From: Saccharina japonica
Lineage: Eukaryota > Sar > Phaeophyceae > Laminariales > Laminariaceae
DNA length: 64,000 nt
Reading direction: 5' to 3'
Assembly: GCA_008828725.1 (NCBI GenBank)
Contig: MEHQ01002827.1
Location: 186,001-250,000 of the forward strand
Shown: positions 23,344-35,009 of the stretch, one piece after another
How the letters are laid out: each line of letters begins with the position of its first letter
Numbering within the stretch: the first letter of the stretch is position 1
Translations under genes and position numbers: made by a program
Notes under the pieces: model-generated
The model's input: the letters and a program-made list of their open reading frames with translations, nothing else
Database searches by the model: none
What the model was told of the DNA's origin: nothing

Positions 23344-24581
23344 TTACTTTCTTTTAACCGTTGCCTTCCCTGTATGGCATACTGTACTGACGACCAAGTA
23401 CCGTTGCCTGTCCGGTATGGCATGCTGCACTGAGACGACTGAGTGCATCTGATCGTGTGAGAGGCCTCTCTTCCTGCTTCGCCCGCTTATCTTTGCCCCT
23501 ATCCGAAAAAGCGGAGCCCCACTCCCCGCTGACAATCCCAAAACATCTTGTATTCTGGTCGTAGATATTTTGATATTTTAGATGGCTTCTGACAGAAGAG
23601 GCGCGGGTGGCTCGCTGCTCTGTCATCAGTCAACAGCGCCAGCCAGATGGATGTAAAAGAGAGGGGAGGGCCCCTTCCTGCAATATACCATAACGCCGCA
23701 AGAGGGGATGCCAAAAACACCTAGACCTGCAGCCTCTGCCTTGTGAACCAAAAGTAAAAGCCCACCGATGAAAAAGGAGTACCAAGTTATATGTATATGT
23801 ACCATTGTAGCCTACACGAGTACTTCGTAGACTATTAGGTGTTGTGTGAATGAAGAAGAGACTAACATTGTAGGTGACATTGCTGTAATAACACATAATA
23901 AGCACTCCGTAAACCGCATGTGTGGAAGAAGGTGCCCACTGGGGGAGCACTGGTAGCGCCGGGGTCTCCTTTTACCTCAGCCTGCTTACACGACATGATG
24001 TGCTGAATGAGGACCCGATTCCACGCACCGTATTTTGCATGTATTCCCTGGCTACACGGGAGGGTCATTGAAGGCTCCCATACCCCCAACCGATGTTCGA
24101 CATAATACTTACGGGTATAGGAAGCTGGAAATAATTGAGTGTGAGAACAACGTAGACGTGTAGACTGTTCATGCCATGATTCTTCATGTCGGTGGCGCCC
24201 CCGATTTATCACCATTCAGAGCGGTCTGATTATATATGTACCGGTAAAACGGGACGGAATAAAACAAGGTTTTTCCGCCGTCGCTCGTTCCGTTCCGAAG
24301 GAAAAAGTTCCGATTTGGGTCCATGCAGAAACCTGGGCCTTACCGCCCCGCCAGTCAAAATCAAAACGAACGGCAACCTTCTGCACATACCACACACCAC
24401 ACACAACCACAGAAGCATGTTGGCCCGCAATGGATCTCCACCTCTGCCTACCACTTTGTTCCCATCCGGTCCTCCCGAACAATAAAAAGGGTGTCAAAGT
24501 CCCGAATAGCCTTGTTCTTCCTCTTCCTAAAACCACGGAATAACATGGAATGCATCGAATCTCTTTGGCTGTCATAACCAA
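23344..24581 (-). other. Series of short minus-strand frames, unrecognised
   Basis: Frames of 65-121 codons follow one another on the minus strand (24581-24216, 24215-23862, 23950-23630, 23720-23344) with mixed, protein-like composition. I could not find consistent splice joins or any domain. They may be a decayed element or chance. No start or promoter is evident. Confidence 0.15.
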
Positions 24582-24834
24582 TCAGCAGCAGTTATGGTGG
24601 CAAGTTATATGTTCAGTCCAGTGTTATTTGATGGAGCTATGACCCGAGATGGGGGGAAATTTGCTGAATGTCTGCACAACTCCTACTGCTAGACCGAGCG
24701 TAGCGGAGACAACATGTTTGTGGGCTTTCTAATGTAATCTCCTCTTCCATCCCACCCTTCCTTGTAGACAGACAATTCCGTACGTACGCACTTATGCTGT
24801 TTACGCATTCAATCGTTGTCTTAGCTGTGTTTGC

Positions 24835-24854
24835 CCCCCCCCCCCCCCCCCCCA
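24835..24854. repeat. Poly-C run
   Basis: Roughly 18 C in a row. Between 24600 and 25550 I see no gene. A CAA/CAG-type array lies near 25275-25310. Confidence 0.9.
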
Positions 24855-25549
24855 TCTCCGCCCCTATTAATCGTGACATAATGGGGGGCGGAGGAAACCT
24901 CTCAACCCATCATCGCGCTATTACTCCTCCTAATTGTGTGTATCCGTTGATTTTTATGGCCGTTGTCTGGTTTTTGTTGCTCCTGGCACGACCGCACGAC
25001 GATTCTTCGGTTTTCCCTTCGTGTCTTTACTATCTGTCATTTTCGTACCGGGTTTTTGTACCGGGTCTTTTCGTGCACGATACTAAGTATACACCAGTAT
25101 ACCGCACGCCTTCACTCGGGAGGCCATGCACAGAATACGAACGATTTTGACAATCTGATCGTCTGGAGTGGGACATAAATGTGTCGCGAGTTTGATCCGT
25201 TGCGCGAAGGTACCATGATGGATGCAGTGATGTACCATTATTGTAGCTCTGAACTGTATTTTGTCGTACGGGCAAGAGCAGCAATAACAACAGCAATAAC
25301 AACAGCACAGCGCTACCTGGGAGTGTTGTTTTGGTCTCTGGGGGGAAAACCCTTGATCTTTTTTTGGTGCGTGTATGTATGTATGAAGGATGTCGATACA
25401 TGTAAATATATACATATACATATACACAGACAGTAATTTCTGAGGCTGGTGCCCTTTCGAAAAACCTGCATCATCGATCGGTAAAAATAATAGTGAAGTG
25501 TGAAAAGTGTACAGACAGTAGTAGCTACACAACCGACACGACGAGAGAG

Positions 25550-25850
25550 AAAGACATTTCGAAACGTGGAAATCGGCTAGGGGGGGGGGGGGGGGGGGGG
25601 TGGGGGGGGGTGTCATTAATGAATGAATGTTCATGAATTAGTATGAGCCATGTTTAAAGTCATTGGATTATAGTGGTTCCTCCCATGTGTAGAAATAAAT
25701 AAAGACATTTGAAACGTGGGTTTCGACTAGGAGGGGGGGGGGGGGGACGGGGGGGTGCCATTAATTAATTAATGTTCATGAGCTAGTATGATATGAGCCA
25801 TTTTTGAAGCCATTGGATTCTAGTGTTTCCTTCCTATGTGTGAATGGTAG
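25550..25850 (+). repeat. Tandem duplication, about 155-bp unit, with poly-G
   Basis: The unit contains 'gaaacgtgg', a G run, 'cattaat', 'aatgttcatga', 'tagtatg', 'atgagccat' and 'cattggatt', and occurs twice in tandem (from about 25558 and 25712). The G run has a different length in each copy, showing that it expands or contracts faster than its flanks. Confidence 0.85.
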
Positions 25851-26249
25851 GAGCGGGACATGTGCTGCACATTGTCCGAAGCGAAATAGAACAATAACGA
25901 GTTTTAATTAGGCTTATTTGTTTTTCGAACACGATATGAAAACTGCGAGCAGCAAGCGGCACACCTCCGGGCGTAACCCTGGTACGACCGAAAAACTTAT
26001 CTCACACTGAATTCAAGTGATTTTTCTCAAAAAATCATTACCGGAGGTGCAGCTCTAAAGTACAACAAAAAAAACACAGTCTCGCACTAAATAAAACCCA
26101 AGTGAGGTTTCCCCCCCAAAAAGCGTTTTTAGGGTGCGGTTCTTAATCCTTTCTATATACTACCGCACTGTACAATAACCTTAATGTACTCTAATGTCAA
26201 GTGTTTTGTCCCGGCAATGGGAGTGCGGTCCCACGTTAAGGGATTAAGG

Positions 26250-26310
26250 GGGGGGGGGGTGTACTCATTAGCCGCATGTCATGCATGGCCGTAGTCGTGT
26301 GACTATAGAC
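26250..26310. repeat. G-run-linked dispersed repeat
   Basis: A G run followed by 'catgcatggccgtagtcgt.tgac' recurs at 49876-49930. At both sites the repeat sits at the left edge of a patch of broken coding-like frames, so it may mark the border of a shared element. Confidence 0.5.
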
Positions 26311-26427
26311 CCTTGCACCCCTACAATGCCGGGACGGAGCATGTCGGGGGTTTTCACCGACCAGGCAAGACATTGTTAGCAACAAGCCCGAAGCCCCCCG
26401 TGAGGTGCTTGGCAAGTCGCATGAAGG

Positions 26428-26883
26428 GTGAGCTGCATCCTGCTAAGAACCGCTTGTGAGGCGGACTTGCATAGGGGAGGGGGGGTTAACAAACGTGCCA
26501 GTCAGGGTGCAATTCTTAAGAGGGATTTAACTAACGATGTGTCAGCGCGACGGCTGAAACGGGTCGGTGACGAGACAAAAAATAAAGTGATATATAAGCA
26601 ATCAATCTCTTTCGGGCTTGAGAGGGGAAAAGTGGCGATAAAAAAGAGGAGCGGTTACTACGTACGTACTGTGCAATGGTCACGGCGTGATTGGGTGGGG
26701 ATGATACAAAATTGGTGTCCCCGAGTTACAATGGTTGCAATGCAAGGAGCCGTACGGCACGGACGCTATCTGACCCTACCCGAACTGCTGCACGCTTTGT
26801 GCTGCTCGGAGATGCTTGATAACACCAAAGATGTGATTGCTTTGGCCGCTACGTACATCTCGGGGGTCGCAAAGGGGCTATAG
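26428..26883 (+). other. 151-codon open frame, unrecognised
   Basis: One of the longer frames in the window that is not explained by simple repeats. It has a basic N-terminal half, a Trp-containing middle and a Leu/Ala-rich C-terminal part ending in a stop beside a 'tagtaacac' stretch. No domain, signal or membrane segment is recognised. The first codons run through a G-rich tract and may be spurious. It may belong to the virus-like fossil patch that follows. Confidence 0.3.
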
Positions 26884-27189
26884 TAACACTACTGCAGTAG
26901 TAGGTGTTAAAACACGGGGCGTAACCGGCACAGGACCGAAGCAATGGACGCTGGTGGTCGCGATACCGGGCCATAACCACTGAGCATTAATTTTCTTGTT
27001 TCATCCCATTTACTACCTTCGACCTTCGTGTTTCTCTTCCCCTGCTACAGTAGTAGTAGTCGCAACTCAGATCCGGGGTCACACATAAGTAGGCTCTTCT
27101 CCCCCCTCCTCACTTCGTACGGTCAGTGCCTTTTCCCCCTTTTTTGGCAATTTTATCGCGAGAAGGCTTCAGCCATCTCCCCCCCCCGT

Positions 27190-30100
27190 TCGCTAGCGTC
27201 TTACTGCTATATAGCGGTCACCGGTCAGCGATCGTGATGTCGGGCCCAGCTGTTCGAGACAAAAAGTGCTATCAATACGGTAGCAGTCAGCGCTGACCGC
27301 TAGCCCACTGGTTAAGGTGGTACCGGTATCTCCTAATGACGCCAACAAGAGCTCGGAATACTGTACCAGCGGACGGTCAACCTGAAGATTTTTTTTCCAC
27401 CTCAAGCAATGTCTACTAAAGCCACCATCGAGTCCATGCGTTCATCCCCTACCCAGCAGGAAAACCTTTCCAGCATACATAGGGTGTACGTCGGCCACAA
27501 CGATCGCGGGCGACAGGCCTGCATTGCCCACAGGGGGCATACCTCGTATGATACAAGCAACGGTACGTAAATGGGAACAGGCTCGTCGTTTATAGTGCAT
27601 GCCGCACACGTCTCGCTGGCCAGGTGCAAGCGAAAAGTGAGGGAGGCGGGGTCGGCTTTACGAACTACAGTAGCAAAGCAAATTGCCGTCGCCGGTGGCA
27701 TGTAGTTGTCGCTTGCCAGCAAGCTCTTAAATCTCCCAGAAGGACGGGCGCTTGTGCGACCAGAAACACGCCAAGGAATCCTCGGGGTGCATGCAGGACG
27801 AATTTTATTTATTTGACTATTTTAGCGATCGACCGAGAACAAACGTACCGGAAGGAGGCATGCATTAGCACCCAAATCTCTGTATGCCCGACGCGTGCTA
27901 CGCTAGAGGTACTCGCAGCACTTTTTGGCTGATTTTTTTTCTGAACGACGGGTCCTTAACCCAAAAATCGACGGAAATTCAGTACCAGTGTGCTGCAAAT
28001 ATTTTTCATTCCATGCTTCAGTCATGGGATTGTCCATCGGGGAGCGCTTTTGTTTTTCTCCAAAATCAGTGTGCAGGCTACTGCAGGTATAGAGCTCCTC
28101 AAGTGACCACCCTCAGAAGGCAGAAACATGGTGCACCTCTACAGTAGCCGCTCCCGTCTATATATATATATTTACGTACCGCCGCAGCGGGGGGACGTCT
28201 GTGGTGCCCCTGCGGCCCGCCGAGGTAGCGACAGGAACAGACGCGAAGGCGATGTCGGCGGCGACCAAACTAACGGTGCGACCGAGACGGCGAATCACAT
28301 CACAGGTACGACGTAGAGATGGAAAAACAGGAACACGAGCGACAACAATCTCCCCGTGGGAGCGAGACAAATCGCCAATCCTCGTACATACATATGTGGT
28401 CCGTGTTCGCGAAAATCGCGATAGTTTTTTAGTCGTCAGCGCGATCGATGAGCGAGAGCCCCACCCAAAGTGGCACTATCGGGGCTGGGTATCAGTCCAC
28501 CGAAGTCAACGTCGGGAACTGGCGAAGAGCGGGTTCGTAGACCACAGACACGGATGACATAAGGTAGATAGCTTCATCGTGCATCGAGGTAAGTCGACTA
28601 GACCCACTGAGGTCGTGCTCGGTGCTGGGTTGAGGCAGGCGTAACAAAATTGGTGAACGTAATTCTTGAGAACACCTCATATGAACCCTCACTCCAAATA
28701 GCTGTCGTTTCATGCTGGCGGGCTTATTTTATTGCGCTTTTTCTTTGCGGGTCAGAGAAGAAGAGCGCCGTGTGTTTACATTACATATCACGACTTCGCT
28801 CCAAGTAAAGCGTGCAAAATTTTGTTCGTTTTTTTATTGAGAAGCTGCAGCTTTATACATCTAGGCTGTCTTGCATTCACACATGATTTGACAGGCACGA
28901 GCAAGGCGCCCCTGTATCAGAGAGGTGTGGTTGGTGAAGACACGCCTCCCTTCGATCAGCAGCCCTCTACAGGGTGTAACTGCGTACAAGGAGCACCCCC
29001 TACAGGGCCCCGTTCTTGCAAACTACTCTAGCAAAGGTCAAGGTTTCCAAAGACGACTGAGGACGCGGATTTAAATGCACTAAGTCACCCTTTAGCCGAG
29101 AACTCTTTTGTTCTGACCTCGTCCAATATAACTACCCCGGTTTACTTCTACCGGGGACTGCGGAAGGTGCGGTAGAGCCTCGTCAGGGAGCTCTCCTGTT
29201 GAAACCACAACTGGTGGTGTTGTCAGGTGAATAGCGTTTTCGCCAGAAACGAGCACTCCATGTTCGGCGTTGAAACAACCATGTTTCGGCGGCCAAAGCC
29301 TATATTCCGAAGCTGCTCTGCCGCGTCCGGGTCAAAAGCGGCCGACGGGGTCGACATGGACTTGAACGCGGCGCTCTTGTTTTCGGAAAGCACGCACACT
29401 AATCAGTCGACGGCATCCCACCGAAGAAACTAATATAACCGTCTCCGAATTTAAAATGACCGCACAGACGCATCCTTGCTGAAACAGCGGTGAATGGCTA
29501 AGCGTAAGAGGGAAAGAGGGAAGGGGCAGTGTTACTGCGTTTAAGGGGATTGAGTGCGGCGAATACGGTGATGTATGAGCGGGGGTCAAGTAGTCCCCAC
29601 TGCGCTCTATTAATAGTGGAAAAGGGTACGGCAATCAACTGTCACCTAAGGTTTGCAATATACTGATGGGAGTCGGACAGCACACCACGTGTCTCTAGAC
29701 GCGGTCCCGACAAACGAAAGAAAGATGAACCAATGCCACGTTTCATGGATGATGTGCTTGTATTCTTGTAAACCACACGGATCACACGCATATTGCATCG
29801 TACGGTGCGTGCTCAAATGATCGCTTTGTACTTGCCTGGACCTCGAAATGGTCGCATTCCGAGGAGAAAGTGGACGGATATGATAGCTGGATGGAACGAC
29901 CTGTGAGTGCCAAACTGATCCAACAACGAACCCAGACTGTAATCAAGGTGAGTGATTGGGATTTAGACCCTGGACTAATAATACGAGCAGCGAAGTGGGG
30001 GGTCTCCCTTACCCTTACGCTAAATATCACGATGTGGACGTTGAAATATCCACTCCTTACGGAGTGGATATACAGTACATATCATACGTAGATCAGATGT

Positions 30101-32470
30101 TTTTAGCAAACATGTGGGTCTAGCAAATACGCGGTATGGTGAAGTATTGGTGCAGCTATCAAGCCGACCTTACGTGAGACTATTTTTCAGAGGGTTTCAC
30201 TCTGACATTTTGGTGGATCTTGAGGGCGTATCTTTGGCGTTTTGGTGGATCTTGAGGGCGTATCTTTGGCGTTTTGGTGGATCTTGAACAAAACAATCAC
30301 ACAAAGGAAGGACTGAAACGAGAATGTGTATATTTTGTTAAAAGCGAACAGAGAGGGAGCGACGGTGAGTGACCCACCATTAAATTAAGTAATATGTACG
30401 AAGCATACACATACTTTTGTATTCGAGAGCCGGCAACGTTGTACGAACCGTTGACGGCTAAATATACCACGTCAACACATCCTGTTGGTACCAGGTAACA
30501 AAATGCAAGCATGAATAGGGCACTTGCACTGGAATCCACAATTTCATCTGACTTGTAATTTGTTCGCTGCGGTACGTACAAATATTGTTGTTGGGGAATA
30601 CCACAACATATTTTGATCCATCCCGCTATCATTGACGAAGATGTGTTGCGATTGACCGTTATATTTTATATCTTGCACGTACGTCTACACTGAATCTACC
30701 GAATGGGATTCGTGTACACCGTATCTGGAAGGCGAGCTTCTAAGCACGTTCCATTGATGGTGTCCTCTAACTTGGTTATGATATTGTATACGTTCGCGGC
30801 GAAGATGTCAACACGAGTGCCCTCGTGTGTGGTCCGTGTAACAAGCGTATGAATGCCCGCCCGTTAGTTGTATTTGGGGCTGTACTCGGACGTAAGGACA
30901 TCCAATTGTTTGTCTTTTTACCAGAGGCTCGATGCGGCCACGGCAGTGCACACTAACAATACGTGAAAGAGCTCCGTGATCGCCCTGTCCCACGGCTCTT
31001 ACGGTTTGAACTTATCATTCTCATGCTCCCCTCTAGCAAAACACTCGAATAGTTCTACCAATTTTCTGTACCGAACCGAGATGAGCCGATTTTTTTGTAG
31101 TTATTATATGTCTCGACTCCTCTTCTACCGCCCCACCGTTACCGTTGCCGTAGACTCTTGACCACTTCCTCCACCACCATCGCCCTGGTCTCCACGTTCT
31201 TGGTTTAGTGTCTAGGTGTTTTTCGACGCCATTCTTCTTGTTAAGGCTGCGCGCGGCTTCTCGCCCCGACTGCTTGTTGGCGTGTCGCCCGAGGAATCGG
31301 AACGTATCCTCGTCGACGCATGTTACGGTAGGCGTATATAACGCCAAAAACTTAGCTGAGGCTCCTTCCTCGCTTGGGGGAGGCTTTACTCCTCTATCAC
31401 CCGAACAGAAAAATCTGGCTTTTGATAAACAACTGAAGGTGCAACCCACGGCGACTACGTACGGTATTAATGTTTCAAAACATAAGTGAGATTCCATCGA
31501 TATCAGGCAGAGGATCAGGTATTAATATAATCTCTCAGTTGAGGGGCCTGCCAGACTCACAAATGTTTCGGCCCAAAAACGTGCTACGTACTACCCACAT
31601 CGTATTCATAGTAACACGCGAGACGCCTGCCTCGACGCCATGTTACATAATTTTCTGAGGCTCCTTGCTCACTTGAGCAGCATGCCCGCTTTGCACCGAC
31701 GATAGTTCTGCGTCGGGCAGGGGGGGTTCGACGGCCCCTCGTCTGTCTCAAGATTTTTCTCAATAAAAAAGGCTTACAACTAACTATTGACGGAAACATG
31801 CGCGTCCTACTCAGTAGACGTAGATATTATGTCGTAGCAAGCGACGGGGCTCAACGTCGGTGGCAATGCTTTGTGTGGGGAGGTGGTGCGGTAGCGGTCC
31901 CACGCCTGCCGACGGCGCCAGATGTGAGCTTGTTCAGGGCGGCACAGAGTATCCCTTGTAGGGTCTGCCTATTGAGCAGTTGATACTCATGTGTTTTGAT
32001 TGCTTAAGAGATAAGACAAGAGCAGCTTTATTCCGTTCAGAGGATGATGGAAGACTAATAAAAGCCTAGATATGGAGGTCGCCTCCTCAGATGATGTCGG
32101 CCGTGTCGTGGTCTTGAGCAGGGTTGGCCGAGGCCTTGACGCGCACTTTTCTTTCTTGTATGTGGCAAGGAGGTGTCTCCACAAAACCTCCCTCACATCT
32201 CGCAAGGAGAGAGATCTCATAGGTAAGAGTGTGGGAGTGGGGGTCGTTCTCGTCCAGGACCCTTCACTCCTTGGTAGCGTTCTGGGTTTGTATTCCCGAA
32301 CGTCAATCATATGAAGACCACCCATGATGGCAGGTCTCGTAGACCGGACGTTGGTTAACGTATCTTCATGGTTGGCATTTGTGATCAGAGGTTGACGGTG
32401 TCTACGTACCCTATCCTCCACATCGAGCTCGATTGCTACTCGCTCAAAACTCCCCTGGTTTTCCATCTAA
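27190..32470. other. Patch of broken coding-like frames, possible virus-like fossil
   Basis: Across about 5.3 kb, stretches of 40-150 codons with normal protein composition appear mainly on the minus strand (about 27.2-27.7, 30.3-31.0, 31.0-31.5 and 32.0-32.5 kb) and partly on the plus strand (28.2-29.0 and 29.9-30.1 kb). They carry many breaks and lack supported splice joins. One plus-strand fragment near 30.0 kb loosely recalls the 'YH.V' segment of double jelly-roll capsid proteins, but this is weak. The pattern fits an old, degraded insertion of viral or other foreign origin. Family and age cannot be fixed from sequence reading alone. Confidence 0.25.
30208..30288 (+). repeat. 32-bp tandem repeat, 2.5 units
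   Basis: The unit starts 'ttttggtggatcttgagggc' and ends 'gtatctttggcg', repeated exactly twice, then half a unit. Perfect identity suggests a recent slippage event inside otherwise degraded sequence. Confidence 0.95.
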
Positions 32471-33399
32471 GAGACGCCTCTCAAGTATTACAAATGTGTA
32501 CGTCCCTAAATACCTGCACCCAGGTAATTACCGGCCGTTTCAAAGCAATTCAAGGCAATACCGTAACACCACCGCGCTACGCGTATATGTACGTATACGT
32601 ATACAGCCTGTATGTGTACCTGGTCTAATCGTCACCATCCATCACTGTAAGGTCCAAGCAAAATCGCAGCATCATATTTTACGATCGGCAGCACTCCGAA
32701 AAGGCCGTGTGTCACAGGTGTCTACTCTTCCTCTTTCTTCCCCGCTGTTGGTCTTGCGTTTAGCGTTAGTAGGAGCGAAACGAGTTGCTAATTTACACCG
32801 CCGCCAAAAGCACTAAAGTACAGGGGCCCTTATGCCTTGGGTGAGAAGCCGGAGATCTGAAGCCGGATCTTCGCGCCGTCCGGCCGAAAATTCGCAGATA
32901 TTCATTTTTTTGTTAAGACCAATGCAATCGCAACAAACCCACAGATCATAGTACCGAAACAGGACTCTGTTATATGCCTTCCACCTTTCACCAACTTTGA
33001 ACGGACACAGCAAGCGGTTGACGACAGTTAAAACTATCCTTCAAGCTCCTTGCGAGATCTACCCCACCCTAAATTCGCGCATAGGGTTCGGCATTCCCAC
33101 AGCTCGGTTGATTTTCATCGATTTTTTCTACTCACGCTATTATTTCATTTCATCGCGTGCTTCGCAACAGAAAAAGACACAGGAAACAAGCACGAGGTAC
33201 CAGGTACTGCTTGCTGATTCGTCGCGTTCTGAAGTTCATTTCCCTTTTGACAAAATTATCTGTCGCGCGGATTGGGTGCCTGTAGCACCCAATCGAGCAT
33301 CTACGTATATGCCGTGGAAATAAAAGGTAAACAACTTTGGCCAATTTCAGAGGGGAATATTGCTCGGTGGGCTCACAGGCGCACGCACGCATGACCTTC

Positions 33400-33500
33400 C
33401 TCCTATATCAACGCACGCATGGCCTTCCTATATCAACGCACGCATGGCCTTCCTATATCAACGCACGCATGGCCTTCCTATATCAACGCACGCATGGCCT
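33400..33500 (+). repeat. 25-bp minisatellite, 4 units
   Basis: The unit contains 'tatatcaacgcacgcatggc' plus 'cttcc', repeated four times almost without change. Twenty-five is not a multiple of three, so each unit shifts frame. Frames across it read as rotating versions of the same peptide and are not genes. The flanks, 32470-33390 and 33510-34050, show no supported gene. Confidence 0.95.
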
Positions 33501-34059
33501 TCTTCCTATACTTCGAAGTATCAAGACATGAATAATCTGTACTTGGGAGAGGCAATAGTCTTTGCTCTATTATAGCAGCAACTTTAACAGCTTAACAGCC
33601 TTCCTCTACCAAGACTTGGAATAATCCGTAGTTCGCCTGGAGTGGCACTAATTTTCACTTTAGCAGCAACTTTATCAGCTTTAGGGCCGTCCAGGGATCA
33701 ATTCAGCACTTCGTCCAAATTCAACATGACTCATGGTCAATTCAGTACTTCGTCCACATTCAAAAATTATTTATGCTCCATGAAAATCCGGGGATTTCGA
33801 CAAAAAAAATGACTCTCACACAGGAGCAAGGAAGAAAATGCCCATCTCCGCCATGCACGACTTAACGCGCACAAAAAAGGAGGATCGCCGTTCACACCAG
33901 TACCTAACAGAACGACGCTGCCGTACAGTCAACAATCTGAAAACGGCATGTAAACGATACAACTACTCGGGGACCGTCTGATCACAAAACGGAAAAAAAC
34001 AGCACGACAAACAAAGAAAAGTATCTATCGGTATTTTACCCCGTCCTACGCTACTTGGC

Positions 34060-34830
34060 AATGTGTGCCGTGCAAAAAAGGTGTGGAATCGTCCAAACAA
34101 ATACAAATACGTAAGTGCTGTATGCATGTAGCCTCGTCCCTAATCGGCGCCAACCACAGGCCACGTCTCAACTTCATAAACCATGAACTCCACTTCACAA
34201 CGGTCTCAAACGTTTGCATCTTCACGTGCAACCGAAACACAAGGCAAGCAAGGATTGAGGGTTGGCACGGCTGACCACCCTGCCTGGTGCAGCCCAACCT
34301 ACAGCAACCATTGTACAAATACATTCAGAAAAAACGATTACACCAGCTAATATCACACACATGCAAATGAGGCCTATTGATGGGTGCAACGCTAGCGCCG
34401 GCGTTGACGGCCAATCACTAAAACACGCTCTACGACCTCTTGCGTGTTGACACGAAAAAATACATGTGCAAAGACCCCCCGTGGAAAGGGTGCCTCTGAT
34501 TGCAACACTAGCCTTGCAAATTTACTCGTGCAACACCTGTTGGTCAGTTTCTATCTTGCACGTCGGCCCAGTCTCACAACCAACCCGACCCCAGCCCTAC
34601 TCCCAACCCTATGAAGGGCTCGAGATCGGCAGGGGCCGTGGCGCGGCCCTGCCACATGTTTTTGGGTGGTGTTTTTGCCAAAACAAATCCGCCGGCCTAA
34701 AGGCCAGCCTCGACCGATTCAATCAAATCGTGGTGTTGCACGACAAAAAGGTGGTGTTGCGATTAGGGCCTCTCCCGCAGAACCCGCGGCGGGGGCAAAA
34801 GATGCTCGGGCATCAACCACAAGAGCGAAA
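34060..34830. repeat. Dispersed repeat, related inverted copy at 43690-44060
   Basis: The segment around 34570-34730 (cysteine-coding and Pro-rich, with 'gaagggctcgagatcggcaggggc' and 'ggccagcctcgaccga') matches the complement of 43740-43900. Plus-strand frames (34466-34981, 34666-35403) cover it and run into exon 4 of the minus-strand YHS gene. I therefore treat them as element-derived or shadows. Confidence 0.4.
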
Positions 34831-35009
34831 TTGCTGCCAGTACTCTCACGGAAGGCTACATGTAAGGTGCCTGCTAGGCAAGGGAAAGAGCAATACACCA
34901 CACCCAAAACGACACAGCAGTACGAGCAGTCGCACCGGACCGCTCGAAGGTCAAAATCAACAGCAACGGTTTGTCTGTTGAGGGCTTGCTTCTATCGCGG
35001 TTCCAGTCG

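Noticed and set aside
33337-33575. Two repetitive plus frames resembling a repeat protein
   Set aside because: They are rotating readings of a 25-bp minisatellite.
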